Origin: Ipomoea triloba
Taxonomy: Eukaryota; Streptophyta; Magnoliopsida; Solanales; Convolvulaceae
Assembly (NCBI RefSeq): GCF_003576645.1
Contig: NC_044917.1
Span: forward strand, 4,563,358-4,627,357
Direction: 5' to 3'
Length of the DNA stretch: 64,000 bases
A program made the translations under genes and the position numbers. The notes under the pieces were generated by a model. It was not told where the DNA came from. It saw only the letters and a program-made list of their open reading frames with translations, and searched no databases. Position 1 is the first letter of the stretch. Every line of letters begins with the position of its first letter. This document shows positions 45,201-57,383 of this stretch, piece after piece.

Positions 45201-45619
45201 GGGCTCGTTTGGTTCGTAGAAAATATTTTAGGAGAAATGGAATGAAATTGAAATTTCATGGAAAAGTAATTACGGAAGATGAATTTCATTGTTTGGTTGG
45301 TGGAAAAAATTATTGGGAATACTGATTCCGTTGCCCAGACAAATTAATAAAAGTAATACGGAGTAATAATTAAGAAAGAACACAAATGGTGAAATAGTCA
45401 AATCATACCAATTTTTCTTCCCATCTTCCATTGAAAACAAAATCTCATGTCCAACCGATTTTGTTTTCCTCAAATTTGAGGAATTAATTTTCCAATGAAA
45501 AATGAACTCAATGAACTAAACATTAAACAAAAAAAAAACAAAAAAAAACGCACATTTTTTCTCCCCTCTATAGAAAACAATTTTCATGAAAAAATATTTT
45601 CATCCAACCAAACATCCCC
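45201..45619. mobile_element. Tourist-like (PIF/Harbinger) MITE
   Basis: 419 bp with short imperfect TIRs (GGGCTCGTTTGGTT on the left; GGGGATGTTTGGTT reversed on the right) between TAA target duplications at 45198-45200 and 45620-45622. The interior is AT-rich with inverted fragments (GAAATTTCATGGAAAA / TTTTCATGAAAAAAT). No coding capacity. Confidence 0.6.
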
Positions 45620-45759
45620 TAAAAGTGAGTTTATTTGAGTAATACTAATTAAACACTGAAATATATACAAATAAAACGGTAACATTACATGAGTAGAGTT
45701 TAAAGGGGGAAAACACAGCCACAGCAAAATAAAACCTAGAATATGATGAAAAGGGAAAA

Positions 45760-45845
45760 TCCGACCTGCCGGATTCGAACCAGCGACCTAAGGATCATCT
45801 GCTTTCAACTACAGTCCTCCGCTCTACCAACTGAGCTAAGGTCGG
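45760..45845 (-). tRNA. tRNA-Tyr (GTA), with intron
   Basis: 86 nt on the minus strand. Exons are identical by eye to the copies at 19725 and 47240: CCGACCT acceptor, GGACTGTAG anticodon arm, GGTTCGAATCC T-arm. The intron begins TTGAAAGCAGATG. It differs by one base in length from the neighbour at 47240. Confidence 0.95.
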
Positions 45846-47239
45846 ATGCGTAATTGGGTTGCACAAATACTTAATTCTATTAATTCTCATTGAATATTAA
45901 ACTTTAGAAACATTTTGACATTTTACTAATTTTTATGAGTTAAAATTCAATATATTTTATTATTAGATATGAATAAAAGTTTAGATGATACATTTAGAAA
46001 TTTTCATTTTTGGAGAAATAATTAATTATTGAGATTTTAAAAAATAAAAAAAATTAAAAAGAGCTCATATTGCCCTTATTTACACTTTGATTGTAAGTTT
46101 CTTAGGGGTTTAAGTAACTATAATTTAAATATACCCACGTAAACATGCTATTTTACCTATCTTCCAATGCTATATAAAGATTTTGGGTGCTTAACTCTTT
46201 CTTCTTCTTTTTCTCTCCTTTTTTTTTTTATAAGAAAATTATGCAAAAATGACCGGAGAGCGTATCTAATGTGACAAACTCAACTAAGAAGGCGTTAGCA
46301 AGAGTCAAACATGTAACATTTAGGTATGAGAATTATGCACTACCCATGACCTAGAACTACACAAATTATGCTAGTTCCACGCATTCAAGCACCCTTCCGA
46401 GGTGAGTGCCTAACTCTTATCTCCTATCAATGGTGTCTTATAGCAACATAAAAGTATTTTGTTCTAAACTGGTAGAGTTTTACATAAAAAAAAAATTGAG
46501 AATTATAATTGATGGGTTGGATACAGGCGGTCTGGTATTTGCACTCAATTAGGACAATCAAACTCAGGCTAAATGGTGGACTGGTGGGTCCAACCAAACC
46601 TAGTATGGTCTAAAACTTGAGATGTATGTTATCTCATTTACCGGAGGTGCATATAGAAGATCCTTGGACTAATTTTAAGAGGTCATTTATTTTAGAGATT
46701 GTGTTTTCCTTATGTTTTAGAAGATTAACTTGTAATTAATACCCTTAATTTGAAGGATTTACGTTCCATATTTAATTCAAACCCTTAATTGATAGTTTCA
46801 GACTTTCAATTGCCTAGGTTATGATTCATATATGAGTTCAATGTTACATATATACTAAATTGATCATGGATCTAAGGAAGTATATATAGTTTCTTTGATG
46901 CTTAACCAATTTCAAATATATCTTTTGTTTTGAATACTTAAAGCAAACTAATAACTAAGCTAATTTTTAAACAAGTTTGATTGATATGCTTGGTATTAAT
47001 GTATTATTGGTTTACAAGTTCATTTAAATTAAATGAATCAAATTGGAATATCATTTTTTTTTATAAATATTCCCCTAATAATTCATTGTCTCTTGGTGCA
47101 CTTTTCGACATTTTTTAGTTTGATAAATATTTATTATTTCCAACGAAGAGCAAAACAAATCATATATTATTAGAATGATACAACAGTAAAAGCATGAGCA
47201 ATGACCAATGACCACAGAATTGTAGAAGTAAAATTATAA
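45846..47239. other. Intergenic, AT-rich
   Basis: AT-rich DNA between two tRNA-Tyr genes. 46230-46420 contains a stretch that looks like a degraded interspersed repeat (GACCGGAGAGCGTATCTAAT). No gene recognised. Confidence 0.4.
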
Positions 47240-47326
47240 TCCGACCTGCCGGATTCGAACCAGCGACCTAAGGATCATCTGCTTTTGAACTACAGTCCTC
47301 CGCTCTACCAACTGAGCTAAGGTCGG
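47240..47326 (-). tRNA. tRNA-Tyr (GTA), with intron
   Basis: 87 nt on the minus strand. Exons are the same as in the gene at 45760; the intron is one T longer. Same direction and about 1.4 kb apart, so a tandem duplication is likely. Confidence 0.95.
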
Positions 47327-50219
47327 ATCTGTGAAGAAATCCAGTAAAATATTAATTGTCATCATGTATATACACACACAGCTCCTCTATATATATTCGT
47401 GTACTGTATATATATGTGTAGACAGTTCGTTTTCCGGTTTGTATTATGAATATTCTTATTGCATATTATAATTTTTTGATATATGTAGGTTTATTAATTT
47501 ACAAGTAATTTATTAAACTCTCAATTATTTGTTATGGTCTTTTTTTTTAATGTGGGTATATAGCAAAGATATATTAGAGATGTTAAAAAATTAAAATTGA
47601 GAAAGTTTTAACGAACCAAATGTGTTAATTAATTTTTCAAGTAATTCAATTGTTATGTTTCAAGGGTCTCCAAACATATTAATTAATTTTCCCAATAAAG
47701 TTATTCGCATCAAATATATTCATTGCAAACATTTTCTCAATAATTTAATTGATGAGAAAGTACCAAACGATAATTAATTTTCCCAATAAAGGTTTCAATC
47801 TTGACTAAATTAAAAATTAATTGTGGTGCTAATATCTTTAAACAATTAATGGAGTTTTGTTTTTTATTCAAAATTTTACTTCATGATTTAGACAATAATA
47901 TTTTATGATATGCACAATAATGTTTTTACACAAATAATATTAATTTTTTAAATATATAAAACCAAGTATATGTAATTGGGTGATTTTGTATTTGCGCATG
48001 TAAAGAATATGTGTTGATATGTAAAATAATATTATAATGAAAAATTTGTTACAAACTATAATTTCATTACGGCCTAATTCTTTTTTCTTTTTTCTTTTCT
48101 TTTTTTTTTCCATAATTTTGATTGGGTTTGAAAGTACAGTAGGGCATGGGTGGCAAGTCGGCATGTTGTTGATGAATCTTTATCCCACGTTTAATGAGGA
48201 GCTGCGCTGTCTGGCAATGTTTTGAGAGCACGTTCTTTTGCATGGTCGTAGGGATATCCGTATGGTTGCACTTGCACATCATACTCATGTAGCGTCAAGG
48301 TCTAATCATTTTTATTCACTGCCTAATAATATTCATCTCAATTAGTGTGGGACGACTGTGGGTACATAAAGGTTACTTTTTCTAAATAATTAATACAACC
48401 TTTTGTACTCCGTACTTTACAATGACTATCACAACTTTATAAAGTAAGTTTCAAAAATGATTCTTTAATTATTAATATATACGTAGTATTTTTTTAATTT
48501 TTATCCTCAACTTTTAACTTAATCATAATTGATTTTTAGATTATCGTCTATCAAGTTTGATTTCGTCTTTGTCCTCCGTTAAAATATTCATTAGGGGTCA
48601 ATTATGAGGATTGTTGGTTTGGATGGGATGACACACCATGAAGTCATGAACCCAACATTTTAAATATGAGTACATTGTCAGAAATAAATGGATACGGGGA
48701 TTTTTATGTAAAAATCATGTGTCTTTTTTGGTCGGCAATGTCAAGATTCAAAGAAATTTTGTACATATATATTGTGTATATAGAGAGCTCTTGGCATGAA
48801 CTTTGAATAATTTTATGGAATTTTATGGGAGAGTGTAGAGAAGTTTTGGTAGAACTAAATGATAAATATGAAAATGTAGATGCCCAATTCTCGTCGTTGA
48901 CCATGACTATTTATGTTGATATGGTAATCATACCGCTTTATGATAATTATTGAACAATAATGGTAGGATTGATGGTAATTTTGGCAAGATGGGATGAGGA
49001 TTGTTGGTATTCAAAGCTAAGAATAGTAATATACTTGAATTGTTCTCCTCTTCGTCATGTTTCATTTTTCGTATTTATACTAGCTATTTAGTGTTATTAC
49101 AATGTTCAAGTGGTTACAAACGAAAGTAGTACACGTATCTTCGTCACCCACATCTTGTCTTGATATATTGCCTCAATGCAAAATCTGTTAAGCCATAACT
49201 AATTATGATATCAACATGGACTACCATTAGACATTTTGGATAGATTTGTCCAGCCCACAATGAGATAATTGAGAGCTGATTTACCTACTAACTCATTTCT
49301 CAACCTAAACCTATTGAACTCCCGTATAAAGGGAAGGCACAAGAATCAGTATTGCATCCACTGAGGCTCAAACCCACCACCTCCCGTATAAAGGGAAGGG
49401 TTTGATGCCACTGGACTACAAGGTCCTTGGCACGTACTTTTCTTAATTACAGGGTTATTACTATTTAATTTGTAATGGTGGCAAACCAATTAACCTTGAG
49501 GGCAATCCTACCATGCATATATAAAAATTAAATTATTATAAGTAGATTGCTAACATGATTAAGAGAGGATGGAGCATAAAAACTCTGATTTAGTATTATA
49601 TTATAATAATAATTTATTACTATATAACAAAATCATATTACTAATGCTATAATCATTTTTCATTATTTTCCTAATTCCACGTCATCATAAACAAAATGTG
49701 ACCTAAAATATTTAATAAATGCACCTTATTTAAATTATGAAATTTATAAGTATCACTAATTCGAATGACTCTCATCACCCCATGCATGAATGATCCAGCA
49801 TGGAAATTTCTCTGATCTCCTCCGATCCTCATCTCTCGACCGTCCGCCACTTTGGTTTGGTTGACCACCACACAATATTGTACGTCAACACTACATGCAT
49901 GCAACACCCTCTGATCTGATCTTCCATTATAAATCCTCCAATTCTTTACCAAAACCTGAAAGTTGGTTTATTAATTAATGAGTCAGTTGTTTTTGTCTCC
50001 TTCTCGTCTTTCTCCCCGGGTAGTACGCCGCGCCGAGCATGGCCATTGTTGTTGGCCACCTCTGAATGCTCACTACCCACCATCGGAGGAAGATAGAAGG
50101 CGACCGGAACAGGGCTCACGCCGCCATCTTCTTTCCCTAAATCAATTCACGTAAATTAAATTAAATTAAAGTAAAGTAAATCAAGGCCGCCGGCGAGTAT
50201 ATAGATCAGATCGATCAAG
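47327..50219. other. Intergenic, AT-rich, with SINE candidate
   Basis: Long AT-rich stretch. It includes a pyrimidine-rich tract at 48080-48110 and a SINE candidate at about 49220-49433. The last 300 bp (49920-50219) are the promoter and 5' UTR side of the syntaxin gene. No protein gene found; the 93-codon minus frame at 49671-49952 has no recognised feature. Confidence 0.5.
49220..49433 (-). mobile_element. tRNA-derived SINE candidate
   Basis: On the minus strand, from 49433, AAGGACCTTGTAGTCCAGTGGC resembles an RNA polymerase III A box; about 50 bp later GGGTTTGAGCCTC resembles a B box. The motif CTCCCGTATAAAGGGAAGG occurs twice (about 49319 and 49382). The 3' end is not certain. Confidence 0.4.
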
Positions 50220-51164
50220 ATGAATGACTTATTCTCTGCTAACTCGTTTAAGCGCTACCAAACGGATGATCTGGAGGCGGGAGGCGGAGACGGCGACGCC
50301 CCGGCGGCGGGGAATAATAATAATAATAATGATGAATCCGCGGATCTCAACAAGTTTTTCGAGGATGTGGAGAAAGTGAAGACTGACATGAAGGATGTGG
50401 AGACGTTTTACAAGAAGTTGCAGGAGTTGAACGAGGAGTGCAAGACGGCCCACAATGCGAAAACCATGAAGAGTTTGAGGTCCAAGATGGACGGTGACGT
50501 GGCGCAGGTCTTGAAGCGGGTCAAGGTCATCAAGGCCAAGCTGGAAGCCCTGGAAAAGTCCAACGCCGCGTCCCGCCAGGTGTCCGGGTGCGGCCCGGGC
50601 TCTTCCACGGACCGGACCCGAACCGCGGTCGTGGGCGGGCTCGGCAAGAAGCTAAAAGTCATGATGGACGACTTCCAGGCCCTGCGGGCCCGGATGAACT
50701 CCGAGTACAAGGAGACCGTGGCTCGGCGATACTTCACCGTGACGGGCGAGCAGCCCGACGACGACCTAATCGAAAACCTAATCGCCAGCGGCGAGAGCGA
50801 GTCGTTCCTTCAGAAAGCCATCCAGGAACAAGGGCGGGGACAGATTCTGGACACCATATCGGAAATTCAAGAAAGGCACGACGCGGTTAAAGAGATAGAG
50901 AAGAACCTGATCGAGCTCCACCAGATATTCTTGGACATGGCGGCGCTGGTGGAGGCGCAGGGGCAGCAGCTCAACGACATCGAGAGCCACGTGGCGCACG
51001 CTAGCTCCTTCGTCCGCCGAGGTACCGAGCAGCTCCAAGAAGCCAGTGAGATTCAGAAGGAATCCAGAAAGTGCACTTGCATTGCCATTATTCTCGTCAT
51101 TGTTCTCATCATCGTCCTTCTTTTCCCAATTTGGTCCCATCTTTTGATGCTTCATCTCAGGTAG
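50220..51164 (+). CDS. SYP124: Syntaxin of the SYP12 group, SYP124-type
   Basis: Plasma-membrane Qa-SNARE of 314 residues in one exon. SYP12 group members drive secretory vesicle fusion; the SYP123/124/125 branch serves root-hair and pollen-tube tip growth. Start [13 protein letters not shown] is typical. Then an Asn-rich linker, the Habc bundle (about 42-165, [20 protein letters not shown]), the conserved linker [13 protein letters not shown] and [14 protein letters not shown], the Qa-SNARE helix (about 217-275, [20 protein letters not shown] through [16 protein letters not shown]) and a C-terminal anchor (about 285-306). The short tail and sequence resemble SYP124 more than SYP121. The GC-rich coding region stands out from its AT-rich flanks. 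Confidence 0.92.
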   Translation: MNDLFSANSFKRYQTDDLEAGGGDGDAPAAGNNNNNNDESADLNKFFEDVEKVKTDMKDVETFYKKLQELNEECKTAHNAKTMKSLRSKMDGDVAQVLKRVKVIKAKLEALEKSNAASRQVSGCGPGSSTDRTRTAVVGGLGKKLKVMMDDFQALRARMNSEYKETVARRYFTVTGEQPDDDLIENLIASGESESFLQKAIQEQGRGQILDTISEIQERHDAVKEIEKNLIELHQIFLDMAALVEAQGQQLNDIESHVAHASSFVRRGTEQLQEASEIQKESRKCTCIAIILVIVLIIVLLFPIWSHLLMLHLR

Positions 51165-51885
51165 AACAATTGGGGGATATGGTACAACAAAATCTAAATT
51201 TTTGAGACCTCAATATTTGAAATTTGGAAAACCATTTTTGCAAAATATGTGTACGCTTCAGATTTATTTATTCATTTATATTTTCAGATTTTTTATAATG
51301 TATTAATGTGTATGTAGTCTATGAATTATTAATTATTACTAGAATATAATGTATTCAATGTATGTTCTTTGTGTATATATCTTTTCCCCTTTTGATTCAT
51401 ACTCTACTTCAAATATGGATTCGGACCAATATCACTTTTACTCCTCCTTACCATTTTTTTGTGAAGAAAACAGTAGTTATTACAGGATGATCCGATGATA
51501 TATACTAGGTAAATTTTACTCGTGTAATAAAATAAAGATAAATTGCGCTAGAAAGATCATGTGCAACGACACTGTTAGATACCTACGCTTAATCACTATC
51601 CGAATGTGTCTATGAGTAACCCATCTTGTGACCTTAGCACTACCTCATTAATATTTTTGTGACTAGGAAATATGAATGATTTTGGTCGATATAATGTCTC
51701 TAAATACCACCTACCCATTTGAGTGAAATTTTTTTATATCTAGCACGTTTAATTCAATATCAAGTTCAATTAAGGAGAAATTATTTACAAAATAATTTCC
51801 TTTTTTTTCTTGTAATATTTAATTTAACATTAGTTTATAAAATTTATAGTTCCATATTGACAAAATTATTGGTACAAGTCTCAAA
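51165..51885. other. Intergenic after the syntaxin gene
   Basis: 3' UTR of the syntaxin gene (to roughly 51450), then AT-rich DNA to the MITE at 51886. The final eight bases (51878-51885) are that element's target duplication. Confidence 0.5.
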
Positions 51886-52407
51886 TAGGGGTGTGCATTC
51901 GGTTAACCGTTCGGTTAACCGAACCGTTTTAACCGAACCGAATTAACCGAAATTTTAAAACCTTTAACCGTTAACCGAACCGAAGAATGTGTTACAGAAT
52001 TAACTGAACCGAAATTTTTTTGGGTTAATCGGTCGGTTAACCAATTAACCGAACTTTTTTAACCTAAAATATAAAATTCTAAAAATAACACCTAAAATAA
52101 TAAATCCAATTAAAATAAAATACAAATCATCCATAACTTCAAATATTCAAACATCCATAACTTCAAATCTTCAATCTAATTAGTATTTAGTATTTATATT
52201 TAATTATTTATCTATATATATAAAAATTCGGTTAACCGTTCGGTTAATTCGGTTAACCGACCTTTCGAACCGAATTAACCGTTAACCGAAATTTCAAGAT
52301 TCCTTTAACCATTAACCGAACCAAATTTTTTGGTTCGGTTAATGGTTAACCGAAATTTTTCGGTTCGGTCAGTTAACCGAAAAATTTCGATAAATTGCAC
52401 TCCCCTA
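51886..52407. mobile_element. hAT-type MITE rich in GGTTAACCGA
   Basis: 522 bp flanked by perfect 8-bp duplications GTCTCAAA (51878-51885 and 52408-52415). Ends: TAGGGGTGTGCA on the left and, reversed, TAGGGGAGTGCA on the right. Both end regions are packed with GGTTAACCG / CGGTTAACC, GGTTCGGT and AACCGAACCG motifs in both orientations, so a strong hairpin is expected. No coding capacity. The 8-bp duplication indicates hAT. Confidence 0.85.
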
Positions 52408-52415
52408 GTCTCAAA

Positions 52416-53717
52416 GTTAAACTCAATCCACTACTCATTATGGATGAAATTTTTATATCCAAACTCAAGCCACATACGCGAATTAGATATGTACGGTATA
52501 GATTTGAATTGACATCTTATTTTGTGATTATTTGTTTAAATTTAGATTAAATTAATAATTTACAAAGATGATCCTTAATAAATTCAGACGAAATTTCTCA
52601 ATCAACATAATATATAATCTCCAATTTCCAAATGTAATCATGGAAAATATTTACGAATTCCACATAAACACAATAAACAAATTCCAACACATACATAAAT
52701 GTATGTTGTACTAGAAACAGATTGGAATTTGGAAGAATGGAGGGAGATGCGATGGAGTCAAAGGATAGGATATGATGGACCCAGCAGAGAAGATTCTCAT
52801 GGTCACCATGAATGTCGAAGCTAGGTAGGTTTATTTAGGCGAGCAAAAGTGGTGTTGCTGGCGAGAGTGATCACTTCGGTTGGATGGTGGCCCAACACTG
52901 CTGTTAGTTGACATCGATTGAACTGAAATTGTGGTGCCCATTCCCTAGATAGTTGCCCTATCACCTCCCTTGAAATGCCACAAGTGTCATTCTTGCAACA
53001 ATATTTCGGTTAAATCCATCACATATTATCTTTGATTTTCAGAGCTTGTCGTTATTACTTAAAACTCAGGGTGAAATCTACCTAGTGACCTTAACCGGCA
53101 AAAGATTATAATGAGGTAAATCAATTTATGTAACTTATAATTAATCAGCTCAAATCGAGTAGGCCAATTGACGGATCCCACTGGGAGTCCAACTTAAAAC
53201 CTTATTGTGACACACATTATCTTTCTAGTATGATTTATGATTGTGAATTTTTCTTGTCACAAACAAAAACAAAAACAAAAAAATCCAAAAAAAAAAAAAA
53301 AGAAAGAAAGAAAGAAAGAAAAAGAAATAAATAAAAGAATAATACTCAATCTTAAATAAAATGAGAGGCTTTAAATAGCCTTGGTTCACCTTTAAAATTC
53401 AATTAATTTTGAATGGTGCAAGTTAAAAATTTGTTTAATCTTCTTAACTCGGTCCTTAGTAGTTGGACCTTAGGAAACCTTAATTGGGCCTCTTTAACTT
53501 GTTATTCGGCTTTGCTAAAAAAAAACTTGTTATTGGGCTTGTCGCCTTGGATTTATTAAATTAGACTGGAGGTTAGCGTAAAATAAAATTGTCCGAAGCA
53601 TACTCGGCGATAAACGTCGTCGTTTGTAAACCTAAAAGCTCGTCGATCTTCCTTCCAGTCGTCTACAACTCGAGGTCATTTTCCCTTCTGCAGTATCTAC
53701 AGCTCGATCAAAGAGCC
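52416..53717. other. Intergenic up to the small mitochondrial gene
   Basis: AT-rich DNA with a GAAA-type purine tract at 53280-53340. 53040-53220 has a phrase-like stretch (CCTAGTGACCTTAACCGGC, GGATCCCACTGGGAGTCC) that may be a degraded SINE. 53570-53717 is the promoter and 5' UTR of the next gene. Confidence 0.45.
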
Positions 53718-54980
53718 ATGGCGTCTTCGATAGCTTCGATGGCCGCTCGCCGAGCCGCAGCATTCAATCGACTCGCCTCACCTAGCTCAGCGTCTCAGGC
53801 TGCTTCTCTTGTTCAGCGTCGCGGCCTCGCCGGTGCTGCTGGTACTAATCTCTCCCTCGCTTTTCAGATCGATTTGGATTAGAATTAGAATTAGATGTTC
53901 TTTCTTTCTATAAATAGAATGCCTAATGCATTTGGTGATTGAGTGTTTTGAAATGCGAATCCTGATCATTTCAGATCACCATGGACCTCCGAAGGTGAAC
54001 TTCTGGCAAGACCCAACGAGTCCGTCTAAATGGAAGGAAGAGCATGTAAGTCTCCTTTTGAACTTGTTAGGCATTTTGCATTGCTGTATTACCTGTTGAA
54101 TAATGTAGTAGGGTTGAATTTCATTGTTCTTGGTAGTTCAGATTGGCAAAAATTATAGGAGCTTCAATGAACTGTGATGTCCCCCCACCGTGTAATTAAA
54201 TTGTAATATCTGGAAATAATCAGATCAAAAGAATACATTTGTCTCTGTTTCTAGTATTGCAATTTGTAGAGCAGTAATAATCTGATTTTAAAAAATTGGT
54301 CTTCTGTCCCTTCTTCTCTATGGAGTGACTGTTTCTCAGCTTTCACATCTTGCACTTTGTTATACACACTACATTATGCCACAATAAAAATGTTGAGTTA
54401 ATGTTAAGAGATACGGAGTACATTTCTTGGCCCTTTTTCCTATTTCTAATGGGCTGGGGGATGGCGGTTGCTACTTTTTGTTCTGCCAACCCTTTTCTCA
54501 TAATACTGTCTACAGGCTTAGTTATTGATATGAGTCTTGTGAGTAATGATGATATGGCTGATCTTGCCTTTAGCCAAATACGGAGTATTAACAAAAGAGA
54601 TTGTATGGCCAAGCTGTTCTGTTAAAGCTTTCTGTAAAATCCGGGGATAAATGTTACTATTTGTATGCATGACTGAATTTTTTCTTGCAGTTTGTACTCA
54701 TCTCTTTGTCTGGCTGGGGTTTGGTTTTCTATGGTGGATACAAGTTCTTCACAGGTGGCAAGAAAAATAAGGAAGAGGTGAGCATAAAACTTTTGTTTGT
54801 TTTGTTGTATGCCAATGTCTAGATTATCCTGTGAACTTAGAGGTTCCAAAGTGGATAGTGCAGTCACTCTGTGGTCTCATCTCTGTTTAATCTTTCCTCT
54901 TTCATTTTTTTTTTTTTGCTTTCGATTGGACTGACACATCCTTTTTCATTTGACAGACTCTGGTCCAAACATCTCACTGA
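53718..54980 (+). CDS. Small mitochondrial single-span protein, probable complex I ESSS-type subunit
   Basis: Exons 53718-53841, 53975-54045, 54691-54777 and 54957-54980 give 101 residues. The N-terminal ~40 residues (MASSIASMAARRAAAFNRL) are a mitochondrial presequence. Then a conserved soluble part (DHHGPPKVNFWQDPTSPSKW), one membrane span (FVLISLSGWGLVFYGGYKFF) and a short Lys/Glu-rich tail ending TLVQTSH. I associate this with the plant protein described as the ESSS (NDUFB11-like) subunit of NADH:ubiquinone oxidoreductase, but from memory and not firmly. The frame is open upstream to 53589; I chose the ATG at 53718 because it starts the presequence. The 24-nt last exon is the least certain part. 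Convergent with the GT14 gene, 410 bp away. Confidence 0.7.
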
Positions 54981-55390
54981 AGCTGGAAATTTGGAAATCA
55001 TTCTTGAAGAGTGCAATTTTACAGAGTTGGGCATTTGGCAAACTCCCTTGTAATAGTTATCTCACAAGGCATTTACTTCTTTGTCACTTTGTTTGATCTT
55101 TCCCCATTCCATCTGGGAAACTATCATTATTGCTCTACAATTGTCACAGATAACATTTATTGCATAAAATTTTGAATTACCATTGCATTGCTTAAACAAA
55201 AGTGTTCCAAATTTATACATATTGACAACTTGATCTATGGTTATAAGAATGTACAATTGGCTATCCCAGTATCCCACTTACCTTTGTGAGAAACTACTTG
55301 CTTCAGGAAAAACTGCAAACAGCTTCTCTGTTAAACCTCATTTTCTGTATCACTTTCACCATAAACGCTCAAACTGTATGACTTTGTCTC

Positions 55391-57383
55391 TCAATTTTTA
55401 GCCAAACATTGTTTACTACGAAAATCTTCAGATAGCAGCTTCTGCATTAGGCCCTCCAGCCTCTTTGCACCAGGACCAGGCCTAAACACTGAATCATCAC
55501 CAAGCACAGAACATGGATCACCTCCGTCTTCCTCGCTTCCAACACACCAAGCCCCGGGTGCAAAACGATTCGTGCGTCCCAGCAATTCTTGGTCAATCTT
55601 GTCTAGCACGGGATCATCCCTGCGAAATTTTCTAGCAAATGCAGCACTGCTGTTGACCATCTTGTCGAAGTCCTTGAGTGTTAGCAAGAGAGGGTGTTGC
55701 TTGGGAGGGTAGTCCCACGCAATGTAGTGCAGATCATGGTTTATTGCAGTGCTACGAAACTCATCAGTGTTGCAAATGGTGGTGTGGAAATAGCCTTCGG
55801 GTGAGGATACAAAATTAGAATAATACATGAGAAGAGTTCGCGGAAGGTTATCCCATCCCCATATGCAGTACTCGAGGAAAGAGCGAGTCAGTATCACCCA
55901 TGCTGAGCCTGCATCGGAAACAATGCAATGCTAAATTGCTAATGCTACATAAAACGGTAACCAGGTTCAGCAAACTTACCTGTGAACAACTTAAAATATG
56001 TTGGAAGTGATCGACGTTGAGAAGTCGTAGAGAGATCAGATTTCTTAGACAAATAAAGACCTGGATCAACAACTATGGGCCTTGCTCTTTGGTTCCTGTA
56101 AACATCAACACCATAATTTATATATGGAAGGGGAAAACGCCCGTAATATTAGAATGTAGCTCCATGCCTCAGCAGTTGACATTGAATGAATAACTTACAA
56201 TTTCCACCCATAAAGCTGCATATGTTCTATGAAATTCAAATCTCTCGACAAATTGGAGAAAACATGAAGGAGATCTGCAATAATCGACACTCAAGTAAGC
56301 ATTGCTTTCTAGAATGAGAGGTTCAAGGACGTAAATAGGGAGTGGGATGAAGGGAAAAAAAAAAAAATTACTTCAACAAAGTAGGAAAGGATTCCTTATC
56401 GGTCAAAAACTCCTAAAAAGCCTATTTACCACCATAGGGGACAGGTAAAGTTCCACTCGATCTTAAAGAGCAATAGAGTATAAACAACTTAACAGAGCCT
56501 CATTCATCACTCATATAGTCCAACTACAAGTTCTAGGAAGTGAAAACATATATGCAAATATAGCAATGTGTTACATAAAACATAAAACTAGAGTTACTGA
56601 CAGTACATTAACCGTGCAAAATTTATGACTGTTAAGAATATTTCTACGGGCATATCACTAGTGTGTGCAAGAGTTTCACGGAAAATGTTATCATCAAAAT
56701 GAATATAGGATCCGTGCCATAAGTGCAAAATGTTAAGAATCAAAATCTATAATCAGAAATATTTTAGAAAAAACATAGCACTAACCATCCTGAGTCACGA
56801 GAGGGTAATCAGAAGCACTGAGATTGATAAACCAGTCCCAATCTGAACTTTCCTTCAACATAATTGCTATAGCCTGTAAGGTAGTAGCAATCATTGTAGG
56901 GCCCTTGTAAGTCACCAAGTTCGATTGTTCCATTACACGGACATTCAGCACTTGACGGAAAGTTGGATCATTTTTCACTGTCATTGTCAAGTTCAACCTT
57001 TCACGGGGTGGAGCTTCAAGATCCATATGCAGAATATACTGATTTCTCGGATGATAGACAGCTTGCAGAGTCCTCAACAATCTTTGGCTATCACCCTTTG
57101 TGCCCGATATGAGATAAGCAAACCTAGGAGGTTCGGTTTTTAGAACCCCATTCTGCATTGATGACCTCAACTCTGAGTCTACAAAGTACTCGCCAGAATC
57201 TTCTGGCTCGCTGAAAGTTTTGATATCAAATTCCACTTGTTCCCTACCATACGATGAAGTATATATCCCAGAAATAGTTGCCATAAACAGAGTAATGGAT
57301 ACAAGCAAACTTAGAAAGAATGGGATTTTCCACCTTCTGTCACTGAAAATCCTCCCCGAGTGGAAATTGATGCTTTTCCTCAT
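55391..57383 (-). CDS. GT14 beta-glucuronosyltransferase, GlcAT14 type
   Basis: Golgi type II membrane enzyme that adds glucuronic acid to beta-galactan side chains of arabinogalactan proteins. Exons: 56786-57383, 56199-56274, 55980-56095, 55391-55908; 435 residues, close to Arabidopsis GlcAT14A-C. Short basic cytosolic tail, signal anchor at about residues 19-43 (WKIPFFLSLLVSITLFMATI), then the Branch (GT14) domain starting RFAYLISGTKGDSQRLLRTL with YILHMDLEAP, WDWFINLSASDYPLVTQD and GSAWVILTRSFLEYCIWGWD. The C-terminal part has FHTTICNTDEF and AWDYPPKQHP, typical of the family. A CT-rich leader near 58260-58310 is probably a 5' UTR exon. Confidence 0.92.

Noticed and set aside
49671..49952. 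93-codon minus frame upstream of the syntaxin gene
   Set aside because: AT-rich, no recognisable features, lies in promoter DNA.
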